Origin: Artemisia argyi
Taxonomy: Eukaryota; Streptophyta; Magnoliopsida; Asterales; Asteraceae
Reading direction: 5' to 3'
DNA length: 64,000 nucleotides
Assembly: GCA_030686995.1 (NCBI GenBank)
Contig: CM060687.1
Coordinates: 167,448,090 to 167,512,089 of the forward strand
In this document: piece by piece, positions 42,473 to 54,571 of the stretch
How positions within the stretch are numbered: position 1 is the first letter of the stretch
How the letters are laid out: each line of letters starts with the position of its first letter
The notes under the pieces: generated by a model
Database searches by the model: none
Told to the model about the DNA's origin: nothing
Seen by the model: only the letters and a program-made list of their open reading frames with translations
Translations under genes and position numbers: made by a program

Positions 42473-43540
42473 AGAAAAGGAGAAAACCGTAAAGGTCTGG
42501 GAATGCACGTGGAGATTGGGGTCGATCTTTGGGCAAGTTGATCAAAGGGAGCGCTTGCTGTGGGGATTTTCTTCTAGATAGTTGTTAGTACAGGGGTTAT
42601 GAATAGGGTTCTTTACTTTTACTTACGCCTCCTGACGGCAATTTACTTGGTGTTCCTTGTTGATCATGTACATCTCATCGTTTGCTTTGGAGATAGGTAC
42701 TTTTAAAATTCTCTGGATGTTTGTAGGATGGTTAAGTTTCATCACAAGGCATATTATAATCCATGTTTTCGGAACTTTTACAATATGTGCCTTGACAGCT
42801 TTGTTCATTGAATTTTTAGCTTTTGAATGATTATACTAGATTGGTAATTTTCGGTTACAATAGTGTAGAGAGTCCGTTTGACTTGTTATATCGCCACTAC
42901 TTGTAACTTATTTGCATATCACTCAAGCTACCCAACTGTCCTTACTTTGCTTAATGTTGCTTAGTTTTAGTCATGCTCAATAGGGTGATACTGTAGTATG
43001 CATAACTGAGGTAATTTGCGTTGATACAACTACTATATAGGGAAGTTATCGAAGTGTACAGAAGCTAATGCCCAATGGTATTGGTAGTTAGTCATCCAAT
43101 GCAATTATATACTATGGCTCTTACTCTCCAAGCTTGCCCTTGTGATGAGTACGCTGTACATATATTACATCAGGGATGTCTGATATCCAACCTACTATGG
43201 AGGATCTTGTGGCTTAGGCTGAAACAGTAAGTGTGAAAAAGCGGATTGTGCATATAAACAAATGTGGTAATCAAACTGTTTGAAATAAGTTTTTTGTGGC
43301 TTGGGGCGAATGGGAATGTCTCACAAATTGGTTAGCGTCTCTTTACCTTAGGATTATGAGGGGTGCACAAGTGATCAGTAAAAACTAGTTCTAACGTGGT
43401 CATCTTTTCTACTTCCTAGGTGTTTTTGGACTTTTCTGTCTGGACGGTAGTACATTTGTAAGATTCAATCAACTATGCCAGATGGCGTAGATGCTGGTAT
43501 TCTGACAGTTGCCCAGGTGTGAGGTTTTACTACATTTATA
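42473..43540. other. 3' flank of the kinase gene, no second gene seen
   Basis: AT-rich, likely 3' UTR for the first few hundred bases, then unannotated DNA. Short ORFs here show no domain. Confidence 0.45.
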
Positions 43541-43760
43541 GGGGGTGTTTGGACTAGCTTTTGTGGCCCTATGGGCATGTTTGTAATTGGAAAAGCCAAT
43601 TAGCTAACTTTTTTGGGTTTATGAGCTTACCTCCTTTGAGCTAATGACTTATTTAAGTTCATTAGCTCAAGTTGATAAGCTCATAAGCCCTATAAAGTGA
43701 GCTTTATTAGCTTTTTTAATGTCAAATAAGCAGTTAAAATAAGCTAAACTAAATACCCCC
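43541..43760. mobile_element. hAT-like MITE, about 220 bp
   Basis: Imperfect terminal inverted repeats GGGGGTGTTTGGACTAGCTT and (complement) GGGGGTATTTAGTTTAGCTT. The interior is rich in AGCTTA/TAAGCT palindromic words. It has no coding capacity, and a target duplication was not clear. Confidence 0.6.
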
Positions 43761-43910
43761 TTACTAGACTGTTTTAAGCTGATATTATGTCCACTTGTAT
43801 CTTAGTGTTTAGCAGAGGCAGAGACAGGAGGGGCGTAGGGTGGGCATGTGCCCCTCTAGCAAAAAAAATGTAGTGTCAACTTTTTAAAATATCTAGCTAT
43901 TTTCATAATC

Positions 43911-43913
<3 letters not shown>

Positions 43914-43944
<31 letters not shown>
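43914..43944. repeat. Poly-C run of 31
   Basis: An uninterrupted C31. Such long C runs are rare in plant DNA and prone to sequencing length error. Confidence 0.9.
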
Positions 43945-43948
<4 letters not shown>

Positions 43949-46700
43949 AATCGATTTGTAGTGTAGTTTCTGAAAATTATTAAAGTTTGCCCTCTCGATC
44001 ATAACTTTCTGGCTCCGCCCCCGGTCCTTAGTATAACCTTGCATGAAGCATCTGATGCATATTATATGATGACCGTGTGCAAATTGTTCTCTTGCAAGCT
44101 TCCTGCTATTGTAGTCCTTGGAATTCTGATTAATTGTGATTTTGGATTAGCGGAACATATTATAGACAGTTCATCACCACAATGGTAAATTTATTATCTA
44201 AATCACGGATTTAAGATATGTAGATGTGACCGTGTTAGAAGAAATGGGAGATTTATGAATTAGCTTTCGTTTTAGGGGGTTCTGTACTCTAAAACTTCTC
44301 TTTCATTGTGGTCTGCTTTAAAAACAGATATTGCTTGCAGGAATTCGTCAAACATATAGTTAGTGTAATATGTTTTAAGTACTGGTGAAACATACAAAAT
44401 CGTTATTTGATGTTGGGAGCCTATGTTAACGATCTGAGGAGCCATATATTTTGTGTGAGATCCTTTTTGTTGATGTTTCTGCCTTCCTTGTCTTCTGCAT
44501 TTGAATATGTAGAATTGTAGATCGGTTTGTATAAAGTGCCTGCGGTGACCATCTTTAATCGAATCCTCTTGTACCCCACAGGCCATGGCCCAGGTCACAT
44601 GTCCTGCATCTAAATTCTTTGTGTGCTGAATGTTTCTTTTATACGTTGAGTGTACCATCTTTGGAGATACAATAACAGCAAAAGGTTAGGATGTGAAAGA
44701 TGAGATCGTCACATTATATACGTCACTGCTGAAAACAAAAAATGTGCTCTGAAATTGTGTTTTTTCTTTCGTACGGGATCGGGTCCTCGTAGAGATAAAT
44801 TATCAAAGCCAATGTACGCAAATATAAGAGAAGATGGTTTCATATTATCTTTTTTGACTTGCATGATTGACTTTCCATATGCAAATATATCTTGCTGAAT
44901 TGAAAAATGACACTTCACATGGTATTGATTAGGTTCGATTATGATTGAGGATGTTGTACCCTAAAAGCATGCTTACTGTTCTAATTATCAAAAACAATTT
45001 GTTGCTTGTTTCATAACAAATTATTAGGAATCATACAGTTCTAGGACGAGTTTACAGATTCTGGTGCTTGATGTTACCGCTAGGCCTTGAGGTGAGACCT
45101 GGTCATAGTTTAATCCCTGAAGTGTTTAGCCGTGTTCATATCTTAAGCATGCTCATCCTTGGATGTATTTTGCGACCGCATCACACATGTGTTCGGTCGT
45201 AAGTTGCTCACATCTTATTTTGTTAGGATTCTGAGATTATTCTCTTTTCTTACTATTGTGGCATTTTTGTTATTTGTTGGTGTATGTGTATCGGTGGTTC
45301 AGCAGGTAAATGTTGATTTTGTAAAGCTAAATATTTGGTAACCAACACAATGATTAAATGTTCATAACCTTGTCATATTTAAGGTGCTGAGTGTTCCATA
45401 CTTCACTTGCATGATAGATGTATGAAAACCGGCTTGTTAATTACTACTGTAGTAATTGAGAACTCCTCTGTTTCAATACTGTGATTGCAAGTAAATGCAT
45501 TAATGTAGGCAAACCCTACTGTACTTTTGATTGTGTTGGTGTACTATATGTATATTGTAGCCAGGTTATGTTCATTATGAGTTCCTTTGTCTATGGTTGT
45601 CGGTCGCTATCCATTTTGTGTTACTCATGCATGTTGATGTTGGTGCTCATTCAAATGTTCTTGTGGTCCTGCCCTTATTTTTCGCCCACAAAGTTTGGCA
45701 AGGCTTTTGTCATGATTTTCGTTGATAGATTGTATTCAGTGTCATGCAACAAACCATGTTACAATCATATGCCCTGTGGAATCTGGTCTATGCAAAGTTG
45801 TTTTTCTTGGCTGTTTAATTATTACTTTATATGGTTCTTCACTGGAAGAAGTGTATCTGCTGTCAAACTGCCATGGGTAAAGCATATGTTAGTTTAACAT
45901 ATGCTTTTATCTTTCCAGATGACCCATACTAAAGACTCGAACAGGGCTCGACCTATGTTTTGGTCATTACCAATAATTATTATGCTGATTAATCAAGGAT
46001 CCGGATTATGTTTCCCAACGGTGGTTTTTGATTTAAATTGATAATTCGAGTCTTTGGTGGTTAAAAATTGTAAAACAAGCAAACAAAAATCCAACGTATA
46101 CGTTTAAACAACAAAAGGTATACAAAGACTTAGAGAACAGCATCTGTATGTCAAGCATCATCTGAATGATTAAATACCAAACTTCTATTCGATAATGACT
46201 ATTCAACAACTCAAACATGGTAATGAAAACGAGCATACTTTGATTGAGCCATTGTACGAATCAGGACCAAACCAAACCAGTATCTTTCTGTCCACGTCTC
46301 CAAATAGTCTGCTTTAAGTTTGGTCTTTATTCTGTCCAAAACTACATGGACCACATATAATTTATACAAATCAATCCCTGTAACATCAAATCTACCAAAA
46401 AAAAAAAAAAAAAAAAAAAAAAAACAAATAAATTTTTGGGACGATGCTTGTTCTACAGGATGATCCAATCTGTCTTGCTTCCTTCTTTAGAACTCATACT
46501 TCATCGGTTGTTAAGAATATTGTATTAAAATCTTAGCAACACCTGCAGATGAACCAAGCAAACACATGCTATCATCATTTCCTGCAATTAAAATCAATTG
46601 TGTGAGGTATTCTCGTTCCTAGTTGCTAAAGGGTTGAGCCTGTAAATGGCAAAAGACATCTAGACAAAAATCACAAAGAAATATAAGAAAATCACCTCTA
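43945..46700. other. Intergenic, no supported gene
   Basis: Several ORFs of 60-138 codons (for example 45481..45897) lack recognisable motifs and look like chance. A perfect hairpin occurs at 45879-45907, and a ~25-nt A-run at 46398-46424. Confidence 0.45.
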
Positions 46701-46713
46701 AAGATGTGAAGAT

Positions 46714-47714
46714 CTATTGATTCTTCTTTAATTTAGAAGCCGTGAATGTGGTCTTACGATCCTGGCTGGACGCTCTTATAATAAAAAGAAGTGTTTCTAC
46801 AAGCATCCCCAAAACTAATCCAAGGATACCGCCAGCAGCGTGCTGAAATCAAATCAAGATAAATCAGTATTCATAATAAATTTACTATGTTACCATGTAT
46901 GTGGTTTGCATGATGCGTGATGAGACAAAAAGTGTAATGGTTGTGTAAGTAGTACCATTACTGGACTATGACCAAACAATGCTCTGAATGTATAATATCC
47001 AAGCAAATAGCCTGTAAACATTGTAAGCGCCACATGTAAACCTGATACAATGCAAGATCAATGTTAGATGCACTGAATATGTGAAAATATAATTCAACAT
47101 TTGATCATTATCGTACCACTTTTGCCCACTCATTTAACTTTTTAATGTATAAAAAAATAACGTTTTTTAGACACTTGTCCTTAATGTGCTAGAATGAGCA
47201 ACCTCATCCAGACAAATCTTTTATGGCCAAAATCAAAGATTCATGGGCAAACAAGAACAGAGTCTCGGAGGCATAGTGACTACATATATTAATTTCCACA
47301 GTACAATGTCAAAAGACAGTTTACACAAATTCACGAAACGGGTGGCTTGGACAGTTTTGGTAATGGGTCATAACGGGTTCAGTTCTAAACGGGTAGTTTT
47401 TTTTGTAGTAGGTCGAAATGGGGTTGACCCACAAACATGTTATTGATTTTTATAAATAATCAGTTTTAATAGCAAGAATTATATTATCACAACCAAATTA
47501 CCCAAATCAACTCATTTAGCCATAATTCCATAAACGATTCCAAATTGCCACCTCTAATTAACATGAACTATGCGACTAACACCCAACCAAGTTTCTAACT
47601 TTTCACAAATACAACTTGTAGGCATTAAAGAGTAAACATTAATAAACGTCAATTCTCCAAACTACCCAAGGCACATATTCATAACTGAATGATACAGAAG
47701 CAGGAAATGCAGGA

Positions 47715-47758
<44 letters not shown>

Positions 47759-49302
47759 CACCAAATCCTATTTGATCTTTGTACGAAGAAAACGGCTCAG
47801 TTTCGTCAACTTTTGGTGTAATGTCCTTCACTAGCTCCTGATAGGCTTTCCTCTCCGCCGCCGCCTCAAATTTTCTGAGCCTTGCTTTCAACTCCTCACT
47901 CTAAAACACATGTAAAATCAACACGTTTGTAAGTCACAGATAGTCATCACATGTCACACCTCCAATTTTGTTAGTTCTGTACATCTTTTGCACTTCAAAC
48001 ATTCACTACTATACACAAAGCCATGCATTCTGAGTGGTAAGTGGTTTGCTCATTTTTGTGCTTTGGGGTGTTTGTGCATATTCCAAAGAGAGGATTGTAA
48101 TTCGATATGATTCATCAATTCAAAAAAGTCAGAAATAGCCATGTGATTGTGGTTGCTACACCTATACTGATTATCTAACACCTAGATTATCAAATACTTT
48201 GGTTGCTGTATGTCCAAATACTAGAAACTGTTAATACGTGACTCGAAAATGCAATTGTCGTATAACCGAAACAAGTGCATGTTGGAAAATGCAATTGTCG
48301 TATCACCGAAACAAGTGCATGTTGCAACTACTCCTAAACTAATTATGCAAAACTCATCATTTGACCTATAGGTGGCCATATAATCCAAAAGAGTTTCACC
48401 GTATCCAAACGCTAGAAACTGATCATCGTTCTCAAGATGCAGACATGCAGTCACGCAACACCAAACGCACCCATAATAATCAGTTCCCTTACAATCTAAC
48501 AATACTACCTGTTATCAAAAAGCACCTATCAACTTACTTTTTAAAAGCTAATTTTTATCTCCTAGGATAAACACCATGCAATAATCAAATAACAACCCTT
48601 AAACAACAATCGCAATTCCCAAACACCCTCTAAATCAATTTACTAACTACATCACATTTTACTAAGGGGGTGTTTGTTTAAGTTTATTTTTAGCCTTACG
48701 TGCATTTGTGATTTCGCCTTATGTTTTGCAAGCTCACTTTTTCAGACTTATTTTAAAACTTGTGGACTTATATAAGCTTATTACGACACAATAAGCCTAC
48801 GGGCTTATATAAGCTTATTACATATAAGCCCACAAATGAACTTATATAAGCCGAAATCAAATAAGCTCGTAAGTTAAAATAAGATTAAAAAAACACCCCT
48901 AAATACTAATGAACTTATATAATCCGGAAAGTGTCAAAATAAGCCACAAAAAGTGAGTTTATGAAACATAAGCCCAAAACCAAATAAGCCATAAGCCAAC
49001 TATCTTATATCTAATAAACCAACAAAAGTAACTACCTTTTCACGAGGCTTAGGACTAGTAAACACAAACCCAGACCCAGATAACAAAACACTCAAATCGG
49101 GTCGGGTCAACGGGTCAGACCCGACCCAAATGGATCTTAAAGACTTATATGGGACAGACCCATGTTGGTAATCAGACAGTGATGAAGCTATGTCACGGAG
49201 GTCTGGTGAGAGGTGAGTGTTGGTGGATGACGTGGCAAGGAATGATTGGATGGTTTTTGTTTTGGAGATGATTAGTCCTGGGTTTGAAGAAGGATCGGTC
49301 AT
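46714..49302 (-). CDS. Vma12/TMEM199-like V-ATPase assembly factor, four exons
   Basis: The exons read 49302..49036, 47900..47762, 47041..46956 and 46842..46714. They total 621 nt and give a 206-aa protein; every junction has GT donors (gtagtt, gtgagg, gtacta) and AG acceptors (ttttag, tatcag, tttcag), and the frame is kept. Features: N-terminal cytosolic part ending LLSGSGFVFTSPKPREK; a charged helix KARLRKFEAAAERKAYQEL with ITP; EPFSSYKDQIGFGLHVALTM; then two membrane segments (VALTMFTGYLLGYYTFRALF and GGILGLVLGMLVETLLFIIR) and a basic tail ending KLKKNQ. This is the Vma12-domain layout of ER proteins needed to assemble the Vo sector of the vacuolar H+-ATPase. Intron 1 (1.1 kb) holds a MITE; intron 2 has ~39 T just after its donor. 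Lysine-rich C-terminus fits ER residence. Confidence 0.9.
47717..47755. repeat. 39-nt A/T run next to a splice donor
   Basis: A39 on the plus strand, hence U39 in the pre-mRNA of the Vma12-like gene, starting only about 6 nt inside intron 2. Confidence 0.9.
48664..48902. mobile_element. hAT-like MITE within intron 1 of the Vma12-like gene
   Basis: The ends AAGGGGGTGTTTGTTTAAGTTTATTTT and (complement) AGGGGTGTTTTTTTAATCTTATTTT are inverted, with repeated ATAAGCTTAT words inside. It resembles the MITE at 43541. Related sequence continues to about 48995, perhaps a second, broken copy. Confidence 0.55.
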
Positions 49303-49309
49303 TGTGATT

Positions 49310-49516
49310 TGGGATCCGTGGTGGTTTTGAATTGAATAGTCACAGGTTTATGGCTTTAGATTTGTTTAAAAAACTATTAGGCTACCTGGATCATTATGCG
49401 AAATCAGCTTTCTCTGACGAGACATGCCTAAGTTGTCACAGTCGATGATCGAGTTAATATTTATCACTAAAACTATAAAGAAGGTGTTGTAAAAACCAGT
49501 CGTAATTTCGCCCGAT

Positions 49517-49563
<47 letters not shown>

Positions 49564-50225
49564 CACTCGATCGATGTTTGCCCCTACACCCACAATGGGC
49601 ATAACCGATTCAATATCGGTCAAATATTGCCTTCGACCGAAGTTTTTCCGGCCCTTTGTGGCTAGCTTTAGGTAGGCGGGTACTATGTAATTAAATTTTT
49701 TGACGAATAATATTATCTGGTTATATATGCTTTTTGTGATAATAGCTTTACGCGTAACGATAATATTAGCGAATTGCTTTATCACGATGCCAATGTGACA
49801 TGAAAATAGTAGCTAATGGTATTACAAAATTGTGATGATTAGCGGTGAGATAATTGTTAGTTAGCATAAGTCAAGATTTTGTTAATAGATTAGTAGCTTA
49901 TTTAGTTTGTAACATATGGTATATTAGTTGTAATTTTGAATGAAGGAATATTTTAAAAAAATATTAATTATAGGTGCTGTATAGATGTATCGATGTATTA
50001 AATAAGTGTAAATATAGATTTAAAACTTGTAGTGCTTAAAATCTATTTTTGAAAAGAGGAGAAAATGTTTGAAATGCATTATTTTAAATAATTCATGTTC
50101 GGGTTATCGAAAAGGGAGTCTTTTGACTCAGATATACGCGGCCTTAGCGGGTTAATTTAAAACAATTTCTGATTATTTCGGACCACCCCCATTTGTACAT
50201 ACCTAAAGACGTTTGAACTCTTAGA
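49310..50225. other. Intergenic with a 44-nt T run
   Basis: No gene seen. The upstream region of the Vma12-like gene presumably lies here, but no clear TATA box was recognised. The T run spans about 49520-49563. Confidence 0.4.
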
Positions 50226-50593
50226 GTATATTTGGTGAAACGTAGTTGTAGCTATAGCAGGAGCAGTAAGCGGTAACAGTAATCAGTAGTTGCTTGTTAA
50301 ATAAAAGTGTTTGGTAAAGTATTTGTAGTTGTAATTATAAAATGTAAAATGATGTAAAAAGATATATACCTATTAACATAAAAATTCTTAAAATAAATAA
50401 AAGGGGTATATATTTAATTTGAAAGCTAAAACGCTAGCGGCTAGATCTAAATGTTTATGAAGATTTGAATGCGAGCAGTTACAAAAAATTCAACTATTAG
50501 TTACTTGTTGCCAAAAGCATAATATCTTAAACCGCTAGTAGCTTATTGCTAGTTGATCCAAATGCTCATAAATACTTGCTGCAAAACATACCT
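50226..50593. mobile_element. Possible hAT-like MITE
   Basis: The ends GTATATTTGGTGAAACGTAGTTG and (complement) GGTATGTTTTGCAGCAAG are only partly inverted. The interior has self-complementary AGTAGC/GCTACT and AGCAGT words. The assignment is tentative. Confidence 0.35.
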
Positions 50594-51083
50594 TTAATCA
50601 CTTGTGAGAAAATTAACGACCTTGCTAATTTAATGTTCGTTGTACCTTACAAGAAACAAAAATCATACAAATCATTACCCTTTTTATGTTTCTTAACATT
50701 TCGTTTTAACTTTAACTATGATTTCGTTTTAACTTTAACTATGATTAATATCTTGTTTAAAAATTATTTAATTAGTACAAGTTAAGGTAATAAGCTAATT
50801 TTAATAAAACTTCGCAATCTATTTTGGTTGTGAAAAATCACTTTGAGACAACAAAAAAACAAATGGGCAAATAATTTAAGACGGAGAGAGTATTTTGTGC
50901 ATGAACAAGTGTCCGTTATGGATGAGATTGTATAATTTTTAAACAACCTAGACCCGAATCGGAGTTGACCCGACCCGAGTGACCCAAGTTCTAAACAAGT
51001 TCGGGTATGTTTTTTTAGCTTTGACCCGAATTGACCCGAACCTAACCGGGTCAACCCAAATAACACCTCTACTCACAACTACA

Positions 51084-51470
51084 TGTAACAACCATTCATT
51101 CCAAAACAACAACATGTAATTCCACAACAACATGTCATTCCAGAACAACAATTCTTCCCACAACAACAACAAGTGTCAAGGAGGACAAATGGTTGGAGTT
51201 ATTGGAAATCAGCAGTAATATGCTACTGGATTTCAGATGGGTACTCAGAATATGCAGAATGCTAGAAATCAGAAGGGTCAATTTGCTGGAAATCAGATGG
51301 GTCAGTTTGTTGGAAATCAGAGGGGTCAAAATGTTGGGAATCAGATAGTGGGTAATCTGAATGGGAATGTTGCTGCTTCAGCTGTTGGGAATTATATAAA
51401 TATGAATCAGGGTAATCCGAATGGGGAGTTGGTCGCATGGCAAGAAACTGCACTGCTAAGACCATAAAGA
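51084..51470 (+). pseudogene. Copia gag fragment, Gln/Asn/Gly-rich
   Basis: A short ORF (51237..51467) with repeated GQFVGNQ/GNQ words, preceded by CAACAA-rich sequence. Low-complexity NQNGNGNVVAA-like stretches just before the zinc knuckle are known to me from Asteraceae copia gag proteins; here VGNLNGNVAASAVGN occupies that place. No knuckle, protease or other domain follows. It is either a decayed retroelement piece or chance low complexity. Confidence 0.4.
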
Positions 51471-51694
51471 GGTCATTAAATGGCCACTAAGTGTGTGTTA
51501 TTCATTTTTTCATTCAATTAGTCGCGAATTTAGTGACAACCTTATCGCTTGTCTCTATTATGACTATTTTAGTAACATGCAAGACTAGTGGTCACAGGGA
51601 TTTTACAGTTTAATGATGAAGTTGTTCATAACTAAGCTGAGTATATACCAGTTTGTAATACTCAAAATACAAGGATTGAAATTGCCATAATACC

Positions 51695-52752
51695 TAGGGG
51701 ATATTTGGTGCGCAGGAATGGAAAGCTGAGAAAGGGAAAACAGGTTGATTCTCATGTTTGTTTGACATAAGAATGGAACAGGGAATTAAATTACCATTCT
51801 CATTCTTCCATTTTGTTTCTTTAAAAAAAGAGGAGAAAAGTGGAGAATGAGAATTTTAGAAGGGCTCTTTCTCTCTATCCATTCTCTAGTGAATGAAAAA
51901 ATCACGGACAAAAAATAATTGATGAAAAAATCACGGACAAAAAATATATGATATACATTCGTAACATGTAAAAAACCCTATAGCAGAAAATTATACAAAT
52001 ATTGATGTGTATATACTAGTCTTTGTAAATTAGGTTTTAATTGCTTGTCCTCTAGTCTACGTGTATATACTAGTTCGATCATGAATATTATAAAGTTATT
52101 GGCATGCATATGATAGTCTTTGTATATACTGGTCTTTGGAAATAGGGTTTTAATATTATACAGTTACACACATTTTTTCTCAATAAATGTATATGATAGT
52201 CTTTGTATATGATTGTCGTATATATACTGGTCCTTTAGATTAGTTGCTCATTAAGCTTTACTTTTACATACATTTTTTTCTCAATAATATGTTTAATACT
52301 ATCCTATAATTCAACACTTCTATGAAAACGAGATTTCCAGTGCTATGATTTGATTTTTTTTACAGTATCCATTTTTTTTATTAGTTGTGTTTAGTGCAAT
52401 GTGTAAGTTGTAGAAATACGATTTTTCTTTTGTCATTTTTGTTTCATCGTAGAGATGATATAATAGATTTTTATATGACAAAAAACTTGAATTATGTTTG
52501 CATAACTGTAATTATGTGACCAGATAGCGTCAAATAAATCAAATAATCAACGTAACTATAAAACCTGAAAATATATTCATTCTTTTATGTACCAAACAAA
52601 GAAATGGATTCTTTAATCGATTCTGAGACTATATTCTCTATTTTTGCCAAACACTAGAATTCATTCTCTTATATTAGACTCATCTTTCTATGCCATTCCA
52701 TTCTCCAATGCATTTCCATTCTTTGTGATTCAGTTGTACCAAACGTCCCCTA
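51695..52752. mobile_element. Non-autonomous hAT-like element, about 1.06 kb
   Basis: The ends TAGGGGATATTTGGT and (complement) TAGGGGACGTTTGGT form an inverted repeat, and the subterminal GGAATGGAAAG...CTTTCC/CATTCC words are also inverted. The interior repeats a TAGTCTTTGTATATACTGGTC word several times (52020-52230). It has no transposase ORF. No convincing 8-bp duplication was found. Confidence 0.55.
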
Positions 52753-52976
52753 AAGTGTTTTAATATGAATGCATTGCTCATCCAGATGATTTCAAGTATT
52801 ATTTTATCCAAAATTCGTATAGCTCAAGATATATTACTGGACTTGGAAAAGGATTTAAATTGAGACGATATAGAAAATAAAATAAAGATGATGACAAAAG
52901 TTGCTATGTCTAGTAGATATCTAAACTACGTATAGATAGAGATATATATAATAGGTACTCTTTGCCTATATAAATC

Positions 52977-52984
52977 ATGACCTC
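52977..52984 (+). promoter_or_regulatory. TATA box of the sHSP-like gene
   Basis: TATATAAA within TTTGCCTATATAAATCATG. Transcription would start near 53010, giving a ~155-nt leader to the ATG at 53167. Confidence 0.6.
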
Positions 52985-53166
52985 TATAGTGTTTTCTTCA
53001 TCCGAAAATTGCTTCTAAACTATGTTAATCATATATCTTGTATAGCCCATGTCTTGTGTGTATGGGTTAAGGCCCGATATATTAATGTTAATTGTTAGGG
53101 TTCACTATTATTGTGGATGTACGAAACACTTTACCACTTACAAACTACTCATTGTTAACTAGTTAG

Positions 53167-53887
53167 ATGGCTTCTTCATTAGTTCTAAAGCAGCTCTTTG
53201 CTTCTCGTTCCAACCTTGTCACCAGATCGTACCGTCTTGTTGTGGCAACATCTTCTCGTTTTCTTAGTACCAGCAGTAGTATTCGTGATTGCTATGACTT
53301 TTCAAATAGCTCTCCTTGTTACTCAGCTCAGATAGACCTATTTTATAAGGTATGCATGGTTCAACTACTTTTGATTATCTTCTAATGCTAATTCATTAGT
53401 TGTAATGATATTGATAATATAGGTTAAATTTGTTTTTCCGTGATTTTAGACCGTGAAGTGTGATTCTGTCGACAAGACTTCTAAAGACCTTAAGAAGGGG
53501 GACAAAAAGGCTTATATCACATTGTCTATGTTAGGCAATATGCATAAGGAGAATGAAATGTCTGTAATCAAAATGGGCTCGTGTGATTTATTTAGATACA
53601 TGAAGGGCTGTAAATTTGATTACAAGTGCGGGGACTTCAGCCTGCACATGAAAGATGCAGTGTTTAATCTATGTTTGCCCCAGTGGAAAACTACAACAGA
53701 ACTTTTCAATAAACTTGAGATCAAGATCATACCTGCCGTGGGAACATCTTGGTTCGTCCGTAATTCTGATGGCTCTTTGGATGATAGCGGTACTTATTAC
53801 GCTGGGGACGTGTCTATCAAGGTACTCAATAATGGTTCAACTTTTGATCGTGACCAAATGATAATAACTTTTTTAGAAACAAGTTAA
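53167..53887 (+). CDS. Divergent mitochondrial small heat shock-like protein, two exons
   Basis: Exon 1 is 53167..53349 (ends TATAAG|gtatgc) and exon 2 is 53450..53887 (after ttttag), giving 206 aa. Exon 1 encodes a Ser/Arg-rich, acid-poor presequence (MASSLVLKQLFASRSNLVTR, SSRFLSTSSS) like those of plant mitochondrial HSP20 proteins, which also have an intron near here. Exon 2 has KKAYITLSMLGNMHKENEMS, resembling the alpha-crystallin lDMPGLgKEdVkvs strand, and HMKDAVFNLCLPQ, resembling MKNGVLKVVVPK. The typical GVL triplet is replaced by AVF, and a ~60-residue C-terminal extension (KIIPAVGTSWFVRNSDGSL...) is unlike sHSPs. So it may be a neofunctionalised relative rather than a working chaperone. 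The assignment rests on pattern matching only. Confidence 0.6.
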
Positions 53888-53986
53888 TCGTACACCTAAA
53901 CCAACTAGCTACTATGTCTCACATAATATCTCATACATGCATCGAATTGAACTCGCTTCCTTTTAGCTGTTGAGCGACACACATAG

Positions 53987-54195
53987 GCTATGTTTGGCAA
54001 AAGTAGCTGTGAGCAGTAGCAGTGAGCACTACAGCTCACAGCTCACCGCTCACAGCTTCTTAAAGAAGCATTGAAAAAATAAGTTTTCCTAAAAAATAGC
54101 AAAGCTCGCCGCTCTTTTGCCAAACGAACACTAAAAATCAAAAAGCTCGTTGCTCACCGCCCATCGCCTTAAAAAGCTTTGCACTAAACATAACC
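53987..54195. mobile_element. hAT-like MITE between the duplicated exons
   Basis: The ends GGCTATGTTTGGCAAAAGTAGCT and (complement) GGTTATGTTTAGTGCAAAGCT are inverted. The interior is packed with GTGAGC/GCTCAC palindromic words. Length about 209 bp. A target duplication was not evident. Confidence 0.6.
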
Positions 54196-54298
54196 ATACT
54201 ATTAGTCTGTTACGCCAAAGGCTATTTAGTAATGCTGATAACTTTTTGTGTAATGAAATTAAAAACATAGGTTATAATTGTTTTTTCATGTGTTTTAG

Positions 54299-54571
54299 GC
54301 ATGTGATACTGATGATGAGACTTCTGAAGGCCTTGAGGAGGGAGATAAAAAGATGCATATGACTTTGTCCTTAAAATCTTTAGAGCATCGGGAGGAGGCA
54401 AAAGATGTTATAATAACGAAGATGTGTGATTTATTACAGAAACTCAAGGACGACGAAGTCTACAAAGAGGACAACGATTGGAGCATGCGCTTGAAAGATG
54501 GAGTCATGAATGTAAGTTTCCCCAAGAACAATGCAGGAGTGCCTAATAAATGGGAGATCGAGTTTTTTTAA
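54299..54571 (+). pseudogene. Duplicated last exon of the sHSP-like gene
   Basis: It begins right after an acceptor tgttttag, as exon 2 does, and reads ACDTDDETSEGLEEGDKK, parallel to exon 2's KCDSVDKTSKDLKKGDKK. It then has LKDGVMNVSFPKNN, which is closer to the classical sHSP MKNGVLKVVVPK than the first copy. The ORF ends TAA at 54571 after WEIEFF, much shorter than exon 2. The preceding intron tails also match (ATAGGTTA...TTTT...TTTTAG). It may be an alternative terminal exon or a dead duplicate. Confidence 0.6.

Noticed and set aside
41540..42508. A 322-codon minus-strand ORF
   Set aside because: It is antisense to the ITPK coding region, rich in His/Ile/Arg as expected from reading a conserved gene backwards, and shows no domain.
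44272..44658. 128-codon minus-strand ORF
   Set aside because: No recognisable domain and no supporting signals.
45481..45897. 138-codon ORF rich in Cys and hydrophobic residues
   Set aside because: No motif, no promoter or splice context, and composition fits AT-rich intergenic DNA; could be revisited with transcript data.
51135..51465. Ser/His-rich minus-strand ORFs
   Set aside because: They are antisense to the Gln/Asn-rich gag-like low-complexity stretch.
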